A DNA stretch of 32,135 nt from Xanthobacteraceae bacterium. Its GTDB lineage: Bacteria > Pseudomonadota > Alphaproteobacteria > Rhizobiales > Xanthobacteraceae. This document shows positions 15,859 to 23,531 of this stretch, one piece after another. The position numbers were made by a program, and so were the translations under genes. How positions within the stretch are numbered: position 1 is the first letter of the stretch; every line of letters begins with the position of its first letter. The stretch is from contig JAIESC010000249.1 in NCBI GenBank assembly GCA_019746355.1, forward strand, positions 1-32,135, in the 5' to 3' direction. The notes beneath the pieces were generated by a model. That model was not told the DNA's origin, did not search any database, and worked only from the letters and a program-made list of their open reading frames with translations.

Positions 15859-16836
15859 ATGCGCGTTTGGGGTGCTGCGGCGTTCGCAATCCTGGCTTTG
15901 TCGCAATCCGGCACATCGGCCGTGGCGCAGAACTGGCCGACACGGGCGGTGACCATGGTGGTGCCGTTCGCGCCGGGCGGCGGCACCGACGTGCTCGGCC
16001 GGATCGTCGCCAAGCGGCTGTCGGAGACGCTCGGGCAGCAGGTGGTCGTCGAGAACGTCGGCGGCGCGGGCGGCATGATGGGCTCGGCGCGTGTCGTGAA
16101 GTCGCCGCCCGACGGCTACCAGTTCGTGCTCGGCAGTCGGGCCGACGCCATCAACCAGACGCTCTACAAGACGCCGCTCTACAACCTCATGAACGACCTC
16201 GAGCCGGTGGTGCTGGTCGCCGATCAGCCGACGGTGATGGTGGCGCGCAAGGACCTGCCGGTGAACGGACTTCAGGAGTTCATCGCCTACACCAAGGCGA
16301 ACCAGGCCAAGATGCAGTTCGGCTCCGCCGGCGCGGGCTCGACCGGCTTCATCGACTGCGCGCTGTTCAACGCGGCGATCGGCCTCAACATCACCCACGT
16401 GCCGTATCGCGGCGGGGGACCTGCGATGCAGGATCTGATCGGCGGACGCATCGACTACTTCTGCACGCTCTCCGGCACGGCGGTGCCGCAGATCGAGAGC
16501 GGCCTGATCAAGGCGATCGCGGTCATGACCAAGGACCGCGCGCCGATGCTGCCGAACCTGCCGAGCACCTTTGAGCAGGGGTTCAAGGATTTCGAGGCAT
16601 CGACCTGGTTCGGCTTCTACGTGCCGAAGGGGACGCCCGCGGCCGTGATCAAACGGTTGCGCGATGCAACCGTCGAGGCGCTGGACACGTCCTCGGTGCA
16701 GGAACAGCTCCTGAAGTCCGGCTCTCTGGTTTCAGCGCCCGACCGCCGCTCGACCGAGTATCTGAGAAAGTTCACCGAAAGCGAGATCGCCAAGAACGGC
16801 GCGCCGATCAAGGCCGCGGGGATTTCGATGGAGTAG
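15859..16836 (+). CDS. Bug-family (TctC-like) periplasmic solute receptor
   Basis: The protein has 325 residues. Two adjacent ATGs (15856, 15859) follow agggagg; 15859 has the better 6-nt spacing. A signal peptide of ~23 residues ends at AVAQN. Mature Bug hallmarks follow: WPTRAVTMVVPFAPGGGTDVLGR, then VVENVGGAGGMMG, PPDGYQFVLG, the VPYRGGGPAMQDLIGG loop and FYVPKGTPAAVIKRL. Bug receptors bind carboxylates or related small solutes in the periplasm for tripartite tricarboxylate transporters. No TctA or TctB genes are nearby, so it is an orphan receptor that would use a distant permease or act in signalling. It lies opposite the histidine kinase gene, so a regulatory link is conceivable. Confidence 0.93.
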   Translation: MRVWGAAAFAILALSQSGTSAVAQNWPTRAVTMVVPFAPGGGTDVLGRIVAKRLSETLGQQVVVENVGGAGGMMGSARVVKSPPDGYQFVLGSRADAINQTLYKTPLYNLMNDLEPVVLVADQPTVMVARKDLPVNGLQEFIAYTKANQAKMQFGSAGAGSTGFIDCALFNAAIGLNITHVPYRGGGPAMQDLIGGRIDYFCTLSGTAVPQIESGLIKAIAVMTKDRAPMLPNLPSTFEQGFKDFEASTWFGFYVPKGTPAAVIKRLRDATVEALDTSSVQEQLLKSGSLVSAPDRRSTEYLRKFTESEIAKNGAPIKAAGISME

Positions 16837-16861
16837 GGCGTAACGCCCGGGCGTAGCGCCC
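16836..16861 (+). terminator. Two tandem 13-bp hairpins after the Bug gene
   Basis: gggcgtaacgccc (16836-16848) is followed directly by gggcgtagcgccc (16849-16861). Each is a 5-bp stem with a 3-nt loop, and together they form a larger palindrome centred on cccggg. The first base of the first repeat is the last base of the stop codon. There is no T-run, so this may be a Rho-independent-like stop or a dispersed repeat. Confidence 0.45.
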
Positions 16862-16979
16862 CGGAATGACGGTGGTGAACGCGGTTCCGGTTCAGCGCCA
16901 TTCGAATAAAAAATGGTGCAGTGCCGTGCACTGGCTTTGAGTAATTCGTCATTTCTTGCGGGTAGCGTCTGCCCCGCTC

Positions 16980-17261
16980 ATGGCGGATTCGTTCCTGCAG
17001 CCCTTCTTCGTCGATCGCCGCTCCGAACCGCGCCGGCGCGTCGACAACTGCCTGATCAAGCTCGATCCGGGGCGCGGCCGCGCGCCGATCACGTGCTTCG
17101 TCTGGGATATTTCGGAAGGCGGCACGCGGCTCAAGCTTTCGGAGAACATCGACCTTCCGCCGGTCGTTCATGTCATCGTCGGCAATGCCCGCAAGGCTGC
17201 GCGTGTGGTGTGGCGCAAGGCGGACCATGTCGGCCTGCAGTATCTGCCCGACCCGCGCTGA
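16980..17261 (+). CDS. PilZ domain protein (c-di-GMP receptor)
   Basis: The protein has 93 residues from ATG 16980, essentially a single PilZ domain. The two c-di-GMP-binding signatures are intact: RxxxR at Arg14-Arg18 (RRSEPRRRV) and DxSxxG at Asp43-Gly48 (DISEGG). The remainder forms the expected beta strands (RLKLSENIDLPPVVHVIVG, ARVVWRKADHVGLQY). It is a stand-alone cytoplasmic c-di-GMP sensor that would act by binding a partner. No clear ribosome binding site is visible and a TTG at 16956 is a weaker alternative start. It converges on the second Bug gene (ends at 17285) and has no obvious operon partners. Confidence 0.9.
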   Translation: MADSFLQPFFVDRRSEPRRRVDNCLIKLDPGRGRAPITCFVWDISEGGTRLKLSENIDLPPVVHVIVGNARKAARVVWRKADHVGLQYLPDPR

Positions 17262-17284
17262 CTGCGCCGCGCTTTCGCGGCGCC

Positions 17285-18256
17285 TTACTGCGCGATCTTG
17301 ATGTTCTTGTCCTTCACGAGCTTCGCCCATTTGGCGACGTCGACCGCGAGCAGGGCGCGCATCTCCTCGGCGCTGCCGGTCCGCACATTGGCTCCGGTGG
17401 TTTCGAGGCGGGCGCGGACATCCGGCATCGCCACCGCCTCCTTGATTGCGGCTTCGATGGCGGACACCACGTCCTTCGGCGTGCCGGCCGGGGCAAAGAA
17501 GCCGATCCAGGTGTTGACCTCGTAGCCCGGAACGCCGGCCTCATAGAGCGTCGGCACGTTGGGATATTTCCGCGAGCGTTCCTTGCTGGTCACGGCGAGC
17601 GTTCGGATCCGGTCGGACTGCAGGGCGGCGCTGCCGGTGGTGAGGTCGGCGATGATCGTGCTGGTCTCGCCACTGATCGTCGCGGTGACGGCGGGCGCGC
17701 CGCCGCGATAGGGGATGCTGCGGATGTCGATGCCGGCCATTGCCTTGAACAGCTCCAGCGCGAGCAGGGTGGCCGAGCCGCCCGACGCGTGGGTGAGCTG
17801 GCCGGGTTCCTTCTTGGCGAGCGCGATCAACTCAACGACCGACTTCGCCGGGACGTTGACGTTCACCATCAGTGCCTCGGGTATCGCTGTGACGAGCCCG
17901 AGCGGCACGAAATCCTTCTGCGGATCATAAGGAAGGTCGGCGAACACCAGCGGGTTGATCGCCATCGTCCCGTCATGCGCGACCAGAAGCGTGTAGCCGT
18001 CGGCCGGCGACTTCTGCACGGCTTCCGCGCCAATCCGCATGGCGGCCCCCGGCCGGTTCTCGACGACGACCGGCTTGCCCCATTTCGCCTGCATCTTGTC
18101 AGCGATGGTGCGCGCGGTGGTGTCGATCGAGCCGCCGGGCGCGGTCGGCACGACGACCTTGATCGGCCGATCGGGGAAGCCCTGCGCGGGGGCCGATGAA
18201 GTGAATGCGGTGAGCGCGGCCGCGGCAAGCAGCGCGGCCTTCAATCCAGACGTCAT
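17285..18256 (-). CDS. Bug-family (TctC-like) periplasmic solute receptor
   Basis: The protein has 323 residues. ATG 18256 is preceded by agggagaaa. Upstream in-frame ATGs (18358 and 18295) fall within the palindromic repeat and are rejected. A signal peptide of ~25 residues ends at SAPAQ. Family motifs: FPDRPIKVVVPTAPGGSIDTTAR, VVENRPGAAMRIGAE, SPADGYTLLVAHDG, IPYRGGAPAVTATISG and GFFAPAGTPKDVVSAI. It is the second gene after the MetE-like protein (18362-19417), 105 bp away on the same strand, with a palindromic element filling the gap. The pairing suggests that its ligand is a substrate of, or upstream of, the MetE-like enzyme. No permease genes are present. Confidence 0.93.
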   Translation of the reverse strand: MTSGLKAALLAAAALTAFTSSAPAQGFPDRPIKVVVPTAPGGSIDTTARTIADKMQAKWGKPVVVENRPGAAMRIGAEAVQKSPADGYTLLVAHDGTMAINPLVFADLPYDPQKDFVPLGLVTAIPEALMVNVNVPAKSVVELIALAKKEPGQLTHASGGSATLLALELFKAMAGIDIRSIPYRGGAPAVTATISGETSTIIADLTTGSAALQSDRIRTLAVTSKERSRKYPNVPTLYEAGVPGYEVNTWIGFFAPAGTPKDVVSAIEAAIKEAVAMPDVRARLETTGANVRTGSAEEMRALLAVDVAKWAKLVKDKNIKIAQ

Positions 18257-18284
18257 GTCGATTTCTCCCTGCCGCGACTTCCTG

Positions 18285-18362
18285 CGTTTGCGCATGTCCT
18301 TGTCGGAAAACCGGTGTCCACCCCGGATCAAGTCCGGGGCAGGCTTTTTCCGGGACATGCGC
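18285..18362. repeat. Palindromic intergenic element, copy A
   Basis: A 78-bp element with perfect 10-bp terminal inverted repeats gcgcatgtcc (18291-18300) and ggacatgcgc (18353-18362). The core palindrome is ccccgga/tccgggg (18321-18339), flanked by ttttccg/cggaaaa-type stretches. It lies between two co-directional genes and touches the stop codon of the MetE-like gene, so it is probably transcribed and could stabilise or attenuate the message. A second copy is at 22428-22503. Confidence 0.85.
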
Positions 18363-19417
18363 TACCGCGCGGCTTCAACGGCCTGTTGATGCTCCTTGAG
18401 CACGCCCGGAAGCTCCGCGGGCGGCACGCGGCCGAAGCCGCAGTAGCCGGCGACGCCGAACTCCGGCAGGAACTTGCGCGCATGCGCGACGCGCTCCCTG
18501 AACCCGTCCATGTGATGCACCACGCCGAGATAGACCCGCGCGCCTTTCGGCTTGAGGTTCTTCAGCGGCGCAAAGAACGCCTCGCCGACGTCCGGCAGCA
18601 CCGGAATGTGAATCCAGTCGACGCGCCGGCCGGAGGCTTCGACCGTGGCGTTGGCAAGCTCGACAGTCGCGGACAGGTCGGCCGGCGCAAACCGCGGCCA
18701 GCCGCCGAGCGTGCCGAAGCAGAAGTGATAGCCGAGCTGCACCGCCTCCGGAATGCGCGCCGACAGCGTGCGGAACTGGGCGGTGTTGCGCTCGATCGCG
18801 CCGTCTGCGGAAAAGCCCTGCACCGCGCCGTAGGCGTCCTGCACCTCGGTCGAGCAATCCCACTGGATGGCGAGATCGTTGTGCGGGATCTTCTGGCAGA
18901 TCATGGCGGCCTCAGTGGCCATCGCCTCGGTGAAGCCCGGCCGGATCTTCGCGAGGTCGGCCTGGTTCGGGAAAATCCGCGGCGGCAACGCGCTGTTGAC
19001 CGAGGCGAGCGACACCTGGAAGCGCAGGTGCTTCGCAAGCTGGCCTTTCTCGCGCAGCGTCTTGAACACGAAATACGAGTTCACCGCATCGCGCGCATAG
19101 CCGATGCGCCAGCCGGGATCGCCGAAGCGCACCCGCTCGACGCCGTCCTTGACCTTGAACAGCCAGCTGTCGCCGGCGTTGCGCGGAAACTGGCGCTCGA
19201 CGCCGTTGTCGTCGGGGGCGGGATGGCGCACCACCTCGAGCTCGGGATGGCCGGCCAGCACCTGATAGTGGATGCGGCTGATCCAGTGCCGCCGCGGGCC
19301 CACTTCGCCGTCGGGCATGGTCTTGAGCGACGCCCCGAGCGGGCCGCCGAACTCGCGGAATACATCTTCGACGGTGTCGAGCGGAATGCTGCCGACCAGC
19401 AGGGCGTCCGTGCTCAC
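18362..19417 (-). CDS. MetE-like (cobalamin-independent methionine synthase fold) protein, function unknown
   Basis: The protein has 351 residues and starts at GTG 19417 behind a strong gaggagga site. It resembles the C-terminal domain of MetE and the related UROD/MetE-like barrel proteins. HFC at 231-233 matches the His-x-Cys zinc ligands, and Cys326 in GYCGFGR matches the distal Cys ligand (DCGLKTR in MetE). A strand ending in QWDCSTE (~185-192) sits where MetE has its substrate-binding Asp segment. An N-terminal block (TMPDGEVGPRRHWIS) is conserved-looking. The protein is too short for a full MetE and lacks its N-terminal domain. A zinc-dependent methyl or one-carbon transfer is possible but unproven. 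It is operonic with the Bug receptor downstream. Confidence 0.7.
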   Translation of the reverse strand: MSTDALLVGSIPLDTVEDVFREFGGPLGASLKTMPDGEVGPRRHWISRIHYQVLAGHPELEVVRHPAPDDNGVERQFPRNAGDSWLFKVKDGVERVRFGDPGWRIGYARDAVNSYFVFKTLREKGQLAKHLRFQVSLASVNSALPPRIFPNQADLAKIRPGFTEAMATEAAMICQKIPHNDLAIQWDCSTEVQDAYGAVQGFSADGAIERNTAQFRTLSARIPEAVQLGYHFCFGTLGGWPRFAPADLSATVELANATVEASGRRVDWIHIPVLPDVGEAFFAPLKNLKPKGARVYLGVVHHMDGFRERVAHARKFLPEFGVAGYCGFGRVPPAELPGVLKEHQQAVEAAR

Positions 19418-19628
19418 GCTTCCTCCTCATTTCGTGTTCGAGCGGCGGCCACTCTAGTACGCAGAGGTGTGCGCCGGGAGCAACGCGGTCATTCCGTTCG
19501 GGAGGACGCCGCCCATTCCGACACGGTGGGCCGCGCCAGGCACGTTCCGGCGATATTCCGAGGCTCGAGACATCAGACCTTAGACCTTGCTGAATTGCCG
19601 CAAGGGCCAAATCTGGTAAACCTACGGC

Positions 19629-20012
19629 ATGAGCAAGGACACATCCGTGACGGTCGGCGATCATTTCGCCGATTTCATCGAGCGGCAGGTGCAAGGCGGC
19701 CGATATCCATCCCCGGGTGATGTGGTGAGCGCCGGCCTTCGCCTGCTCGAGGAGCAGGAGCTGAAGATCGAACGGCTGCGCGCTGCTTTGGTCGAAGGCG
19801 AGCAGAGCGGCGCGCCCACACCGTTCGATCTGAACGACTTCCTTGACGAAGTGCATCGGGACCGCGCCCGGCTCGCGATGAGCGGCTACGTTCTCACACC
19901 GCGTACGCGCGCCGATCTGGAGACGATCTGGACGTACACAGAGGATCGGTGGAACGTTGAGGCCCCTGCAAGGGAGCCGTCGGGTATGTTGCGCGACCTG
20001 ATGCCGTTTTAG
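19629..20012 (+). CDS. ParD-type antitoxin fused in frame to a truncated ParE
   Basis: The reading frame has 127 residues. Residues 1-83 are a ParD-type antitoxin: SVTVGDHFADFIERQVQGGRYPS, VVSAGLRLLEEQE and a C-terminal FDLNDFLDEVH tail that would bind ParE. Residues 84-127 begin MSGYVLTPRTRADLETIWTYTEDRW, the classic ParE start, but the frame stops after 44 residues, about half a ParE. Normally the two genes are separate and overlap by ATGA. Here an ATGA is still present at 19878-19881, but the ParD frame runs through it, so a one-base insertion (or two-base deletion) upstream probably fused them. No promoter or operator palindrome is clear. The antitoxin half may still fold. Confidence 0.75.
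   Translation: MSKDTSVTVGDHFADFIERQVQGGRYPSPGDVVSAGLRLLEEQELKIERLRAALVEGEQSGAPTPFDLNDFLDEVHRDRARLAMSGYVLTPRTRADLETIWTYTEDRWNVEAPAREPSGMLRDLMPF
19878..20012 (+). pseudogene. Remnant of a ParE-type toxin gene
   Basis: ATG 19878 begins the ParE-like part (residues 84-127 of the fused frame). After DRWNVE the sequence no longer resembles ParE, and it stops 10 bp before the htpG gene end. The C-terminal half that carries the core of the ParE fold is missing, so the toxin should be inactive. Confidence 0.7.
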
Positions 20013-20022
20013 CGGAGCCTGT

Positions 20023-21957
20023 CTAGCTGGGCTTGCCGGCCTGCAATCCCCGGCCGAGTAGCCGCGCCAGCCGCGCCGAAAACGCCTTGGCGTCGGCCGG
20101 CCGGTCGCCCTCGAGCACGCGCGCCTCGTCGAGCAGGAGATGCGCGGCGTCCTCCTTGAACGCATTGTCGCCGTCGCCGAGCGCCGCGAGCGAGACGATG
20201 ACGCCGTGGCGGGGGTTGATCTCGAGGATCGGCTTGGCCGAAGGCACCGCGCGGCCGGAGCCGGCGAGCAGCTTTTCCAGCGAGCGGTCGGGGCCGCCTT
20301 CCGGCGCGATCAGGCAGACTGCGCTGTCGGTGAGGCGGTCGGAGGTGCGGACGTCGGACACGGCATCGCCGAGCGTGAGCTTGACGAAGGCGATGAAGTT
20401 CGTGACCGCTTCGTTGCTTTCGGGTTTCTCGTCCTGTTTCTTGTCGTCGAGCAGCGGGATCGACGCCAGATCGGCCGCGCCCTGCGTCACCGAACGGAAC
20501 GGCTTGCCGTCGAACGACGGGTTGTAGCTAACCCACAGGCTGTCGACGATGTCGGAAAGCAAGAGCACCTCGACGCCGCGGGCGCGGAAGCCTTCGAGAT
20601 GCGGCGAGGCCTCGATCTGTGAAAGGTTGTCGCCGGCGATGTAGTAGATCGCAGTCTGGTTCGGCTTGAGCGCCGCGACGTAGTCCTTCAGGCTCCGCCG
20701 CACTTCCGCTTGCGCGGTGCTGCGGAACCGCGCCAGCGCCAGGAGCGCGTCCTTGCGCTCGTAGTCCTCGTAGATGCCTTCCTTCAACACCGGGCCGAAC
20801 GCGTCCCAGATCTTGCCGTAGGCCTCGGCGTTGCTCTCGGCGAGCTTTTCCAGCTCGGTCAGCACGCGGCCGGTGACGCTTTTCTTGATCGCGGCGAGAA
20901 TCGGGCTGGTCTGGATCATCTCGCGCGACAGCGAGAGCGGCAGGTCGGCGGAATCGACGATGCCGCGCACGAAGCGCAGATAATGCGGCACGATCTCGGC
21001 GTCGGCGGTGATGAACACGCGCTTGACGTAGAGCTTCATCCGGCTCTTGCGGCCCGGATCGTAGAGGTCGAACGGCTTGGAGGTCGGCACGAAGGCGAGC
21101 GTGGTGAACTCGTGGCGGCCCTCGGCGCGGAAGTGGATGGTCAGCGCCGGCTCGTCGAACTGGCCGGCGACGGTGCGGTAGAAGTCGGTGTATTCCTCAG
21201 GTCTGATCTCGGTGCGCGGCCGCGTCCACAGCGCGACGCCGTCGGCCAGCTCCGCGGGCTCCGCGCCAGGCTTCTCGACGATCGAGATCGGCACCGGCAC
21301 ATGGCCGGAATTGGCCCGCACGATGCGCTCGACGTTGTAGCGCTCGGTGTAGGACTTGGCGTCTTCCATCAGGTGGAGGGTGACGCGGGTGCCGCGCGCG
21401 GGCGCTTGTGCCGTGTCAGCCGGCTCGACCGTGTAGGTGCCCTTGCCGTCGGACGACCAGCGCCAGGCTTCATCCGATCCGGCGCGGCGCGAGACCACGT
21501 CGACCCGTTCGGCCACCATGAACGCCGAATAGAAGCCGACGCCGAACTGGCCGATCAGCGTGGCGCTGTCGCCGCCCTTTCCGGCGTCGCCCTTGGCGGC
21601 TTCGAGCCTGTCCATGAACGCCTTGGTACCGGAGCGGGCGATGGTACCGAGCGCGTCGGTGAGCTCGTCGCGGCTCATACCGATGCCGTTGTCCTCGACC
21701 GCGAGCTCGCGCTTGTCGGCGTCGATCGAGATGCTGATGCGCGCCTTGGGATCGTCGGCGAGCAGGGCAGGCGTGGCGATGGCGTCGTAGCGCAGCCGCT
21801 CGCAGGCGTCGGCGGCGTTGGAAATCAATTCGCGGAGGAAGACGTCCTTGTCGGAATAGACCGAGTGCACCATCAGGTGCAGCAGCCGCGCGACGTCGGC
21901 TTCGAAGACGCGGCTCTCAGGCTTGGAAGCGGTGGTCGCAGCAGTCGTGTCGGTCAT
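20023..21957 (-). CDS. htpG: Molecular chaperone HtpG (bacterial Hsp90)
   Basis: The protein has 644 residues from ATG 21957. GTG 21966, three codons upstream, has a GGAG closer to it and is an alternative. The N-terminal GHKL ATPase domain carries ELISNAADA (Glu43 and Asn47 in the ATP site), DNGIGMS (~92) and GQFGVGFYSAF (~137). The middle domain contains the catalytic Arg segment SLSREMIQ and the YVKRVFITADAE block, followed by a C-terminal dimerisation domain. It is full length. It refolds client proteins in the cytosol under heat and other stress. A heat-shock-type promoter lies at 21994-22022. The gene is monocistronic and converges on the ParD/ParE remnant. Confidence 0.97.
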   Translation of the reverse strand: MTDTTAATTASKPESRVFEADVARLLHLMVHSVYSDKDVFLRELISNAADACERLRYDAIATPALLADDPKARISISIDADKRELAVEDNGIGMSRDELTDALGTIARSGTKAFMDRLEAAKGDAGKGGDSATLIGQFGVGFYSAFMVAERVDVVSRRAGSDEAWRWSSDGKGTYTVEPADTAQAPARGTRVTLHLMEDAKSYTERYNVERIVRANSGHVPVPISIVEKPGAEPAELADGVALWTRPRTEIRPEEYTDFYRTVAGQFDEPALTIHFRAEGRHEFTTLAFVPTSKPFDLYDPGRKSRMKLYVKRVFITADAEIVPHYLRFVRGIVDSADLPLSLSREMIQTSPILAAIKKSVTGRVLTELEKLAESNAEAYGKIWDAFGPVLKEGIYEDYERKDALLALARFRSTAQAEVRRSLKDYVAALKPNQTAIYYIAGDNLSQIEASPHLEGFRARGVEVLLLSDIVDSLWVSYNPSFDGKPFRSVTQGAADLASIPLLDDKKQDEKPESNEAVTNFIAFVKLTLGDAVSDVRTSDRLTDSAVCLIAPEGGPDRSLEKLLAGSGRAVPSAKPILEINPRHGVIVSLAALGDGDNAFKEDAAHLLLDEARVLEGDRPADAKAFSARLARLLGRGLQAGKPS

Positions 21958-21993
21958 TGGCAGCACGTGTCTCCGGCGGTTGGACGCGCAAGG

Positions 21994-22022
21994 AAATGGC
22001 GGGAAACGGCCGGGAGTTCAAG
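21994..22022 (-). promoter_or_regulatory. RpoH (sigma-32)-type promoter of htpG
   Basis: On the minus strand: CTTGAA (22022-22017), 17 nt, CCATTT (21999-21994), with CCCG just before the last box. This matches the heat-shock consensus CTTGAA / CCCCATNT. Transcription would start near 21987, about 30 nt before ATG 21957. Confidence 0.6.
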
Positions 22023-22167
22023 GCCGTGAATCGGCTCGGGCCGGCGAACTCCAACACATTGAATGAAAAGAAAAATTTCGATCTGTGCCGGACCGCACTT
22101 CATTGTCCCGGATCGCAGCATCACAGTCCCCGACATTGCGGAACAAGTGATTTGGAAGGGGAAACCA

Positions 22168-22407
22168 ATGTCTGACCATCGAGACAAGGACCGCACCGGG
22201 CTGTTTACGGTCGTCGGCGCTTCCTACGTTGCCGAGCGTCACGGCGACACGCATGGGCACTATCACAGGGCTTCCGACGAGTGCCGCAAGGGCACGAACG
22301 TGGCCGGTCTTTGGGTCACGTTCTACGTCCTCATCATCGGCGTCGCGGTACTCGGCAGGGCCGGCGCGCACTCGGCCATCGAAGTGGCCTGCAATTATTT
22401 GAAGTGA
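22168..22407 (+). CDS. Small His-rich single-pass membrane protein
   Basis: The protein has 79 residues. ATG 22168 has ggaaggggaaa just upstream; an in-frame ATG at 22063 lacks this. The N-terminal half is hydrophilic, with a His/Asp cluster at 24-33 (RHGDTHGHYH) followed by a Cys at 39 (DECRKG). Residues ~46-63 (AGLWVTFYVLIIGVAVLG) form one membrane helix, leaving a short tail with a second Cys (VACNYLK). The His/Cys pattern could bind a metal, but no family is recognised. It is divergent from htpG, and its promoter region overlaps the htpG leader. Confidence 0.65.
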   Translation: MSDHRDKDRTGLFTVVGASYVAERHGDTHGHYHRASDECRKGTNVAGLWVTFYVLIIGVAVLGRAGAHSAIEVACNYLK

Positions 22408-22427
22408 CGAGGCGGGGCGGGCGCGTG

Positions 22428-22503
22428 GCGCATGTCCCGGAAAAGCCTGCTTCGGACTTGATCCGGGTGGGCACCGGTTTTCCGAAACCGACATGCGCAA
22501 ACG
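22428..22503. repeat. Palindromic intergenic element, copy B
   Basis: About 76 bp, nearly identical to the reverse complement of 18285-18362. It starts gcgcatgtcccgg and ends acatgcgcaaacg, with one mismatch between the terminal repeats and the same ccgga-loop-tccgg core. It fills the gap between the ends of the small membrane protein gene (+) and the crp-like gene (-), where it may act as a two-way terminator. Confidence 0.85.
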
Positions 22504-22504
22504 T

Positions 22505-23194
22505 TTAGTCGTCGCTGTGCAGCATCTGCATCAGCTCGGGCACATTGTTGATCACGAACGCGCCCCGCCGCTTTGACAGCAGGCCCTTGCGCTCGAGCGC
22601 CTTCAGCTCCCGCGCCACCATCTCCCGCCGCGTGCTGACGCGGGCGGCGATGTCTGAATGCACCGGCGGCGGCGACACCAGCGCTCGCCGCTCGTCGGTC
22701 GGATCGGGGCGTGACCGCCGCAACAGCTCGGCATAGATGCGGTTCTTGACGTGCATCGACGAGAATTCGTTGACGCGCTGGTCGAGCGTGCGGATGCGGG
22801 CGACAAGCTGCGACAGCAATTGCTCGCTGACGTCCGGATGGTTGTGGATGATCTCGCGGAACACCCCGGCCGACATGCAGGCGATGGTGGCGTCGGTGAC
22901 GGCGAGAATGCCGGCCGAGCGCGGCTGGCCGTCGATCGCCGCCATCTCGCCGAAATAGCCGCCGGCCTCGATGTCGCCGAGGATGATCTCGCGGTCGGGC
23001 GTGGGGGTGATCAGCACGCGGACCACGCCGCTGGTCAGGAAATAGATGTCGGTGCCGACGTCGTTCTGCTCCAGCAGCCATTCCTTGGCGTGGGCGTGAC
23101 GCCACTGGCAGCGCTTCTCGAAGCCGGCGCGGGCCTTGGCGTCAAGCGAGCGCAACAGCCCGACCCGCTCCAGCGTCTCATGGGGCTTGTTCAT
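22505..23194 (-). CDS. Crp/Fnr-family transcription regulator
   Basis: The protein has 229 residues. The N-terminal cyclic-nucleotide-binding domain (~10-130) contains GGYFGEMAAIDGQPRSA, in which Gly82-Glu83 and Arg92-Ser93 are the phosphate and ribose contacts of cAMP-binding members, so nucleotide binding is likely. A long dimerisation helix (~120-150) and a winged helix-turn-helix (SDIAARVSTRREMVARELKALERKG, ~180-205) follow. There is no Fnr-type N-terminal cysteine cluster. It would regulate as a dimer at a TGTGA-like or TTGAT-like site. It is divergent from the monooxygenase gene at 23532 and could control it or itself. The start at 23194 is the first ATG, with no strong ribosome binding site. 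Confidence 0.92.
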   Translation of the reverse strand: MNKPHETLERVGLLRSLDAKARAGFEKRCQWRHAHAKEWLLEQNDVGTDIYFLTSGVVRVLITPTPDREIILGDIEAGGYFGEMAAIDGQPRSAGILAVTDATIACMSAGVFREIIHNHPDVSEQLLSQLVARIRTLDQRVNEFSSMHVKNRIYAELLRRSRPDPTDERRALVSPPPVHSDIAARVSTRREMVARELKALERKGLLSKRRGAFVINNVPELMQMLHSDD

Positions 23195-23531
23195 CGAATG
23201 TCCCAGATCTCAATCGTCTCAACCATGAATAGGCCTCCGCCGCAATGCGGCGTGGGGCGCGAACTGCCGCTGCGCCGCCGAGCGGAGCGAGGAGCCGGCG
23301 CGGCCACTGTGGGCTGCTCGCGCTGGCCGCTCGCTTTTCTCGCCAGCGCGAGCCAGCGCAACGCGCCGCCGCGGTTTCTTCCCGTCCCAATACTCGCAAA
23401 TGACGGCTGCGCCCGATCCGGACGACGCCCTATGAGTCCCACCGGCACGATAGAGCCATACCGGCAATTTGCAAACCAGCACCGCGGCGCTGGGAGCTTT
23501 TGCGCCGCATCGGCCGTGCTAACAATACGGC
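23195..23531. other. Divergent intergenic region with a large hairpin
   Basis: The gap between the Crp-like gene (-) and the monooxygenase (+) has no convincing gene. It contains a perfect 12-bp inverted repeat, gctcgcgctggc (23316-23327) and gccagcgcgagc (23342-23353), with a 14-nt loop. A related gctcgccagcgcgagc stretch lies just upstream of the Bug gene at ~27693-27708, so this looks like a dispersed repeat. No obvious Crp box was found. Confidence 0.6.

Noticed and set aside
15652..16398. Minus-strand open frame overlapping the Bug gene
   Set aside because: Codon pattern of an antisense shadow; the plus-strand Bug gene has clear motifs and a strong ribosome binding site.
18257..18358. 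N-terminal extension of the second Bug protein (MSRKKPAPDL...)
   Set aside because: It is the translation of the palindromic repeat; the signal peptide begins at ATG 18256 with its own ribosome binding site.
23191..23448. Small minus-strand frame in the intergenic region before the monooxygenase
   Set aside because: It is Arg/Ala-rich, spans the hairpin element and overlaps the start of the Crp-like gene.
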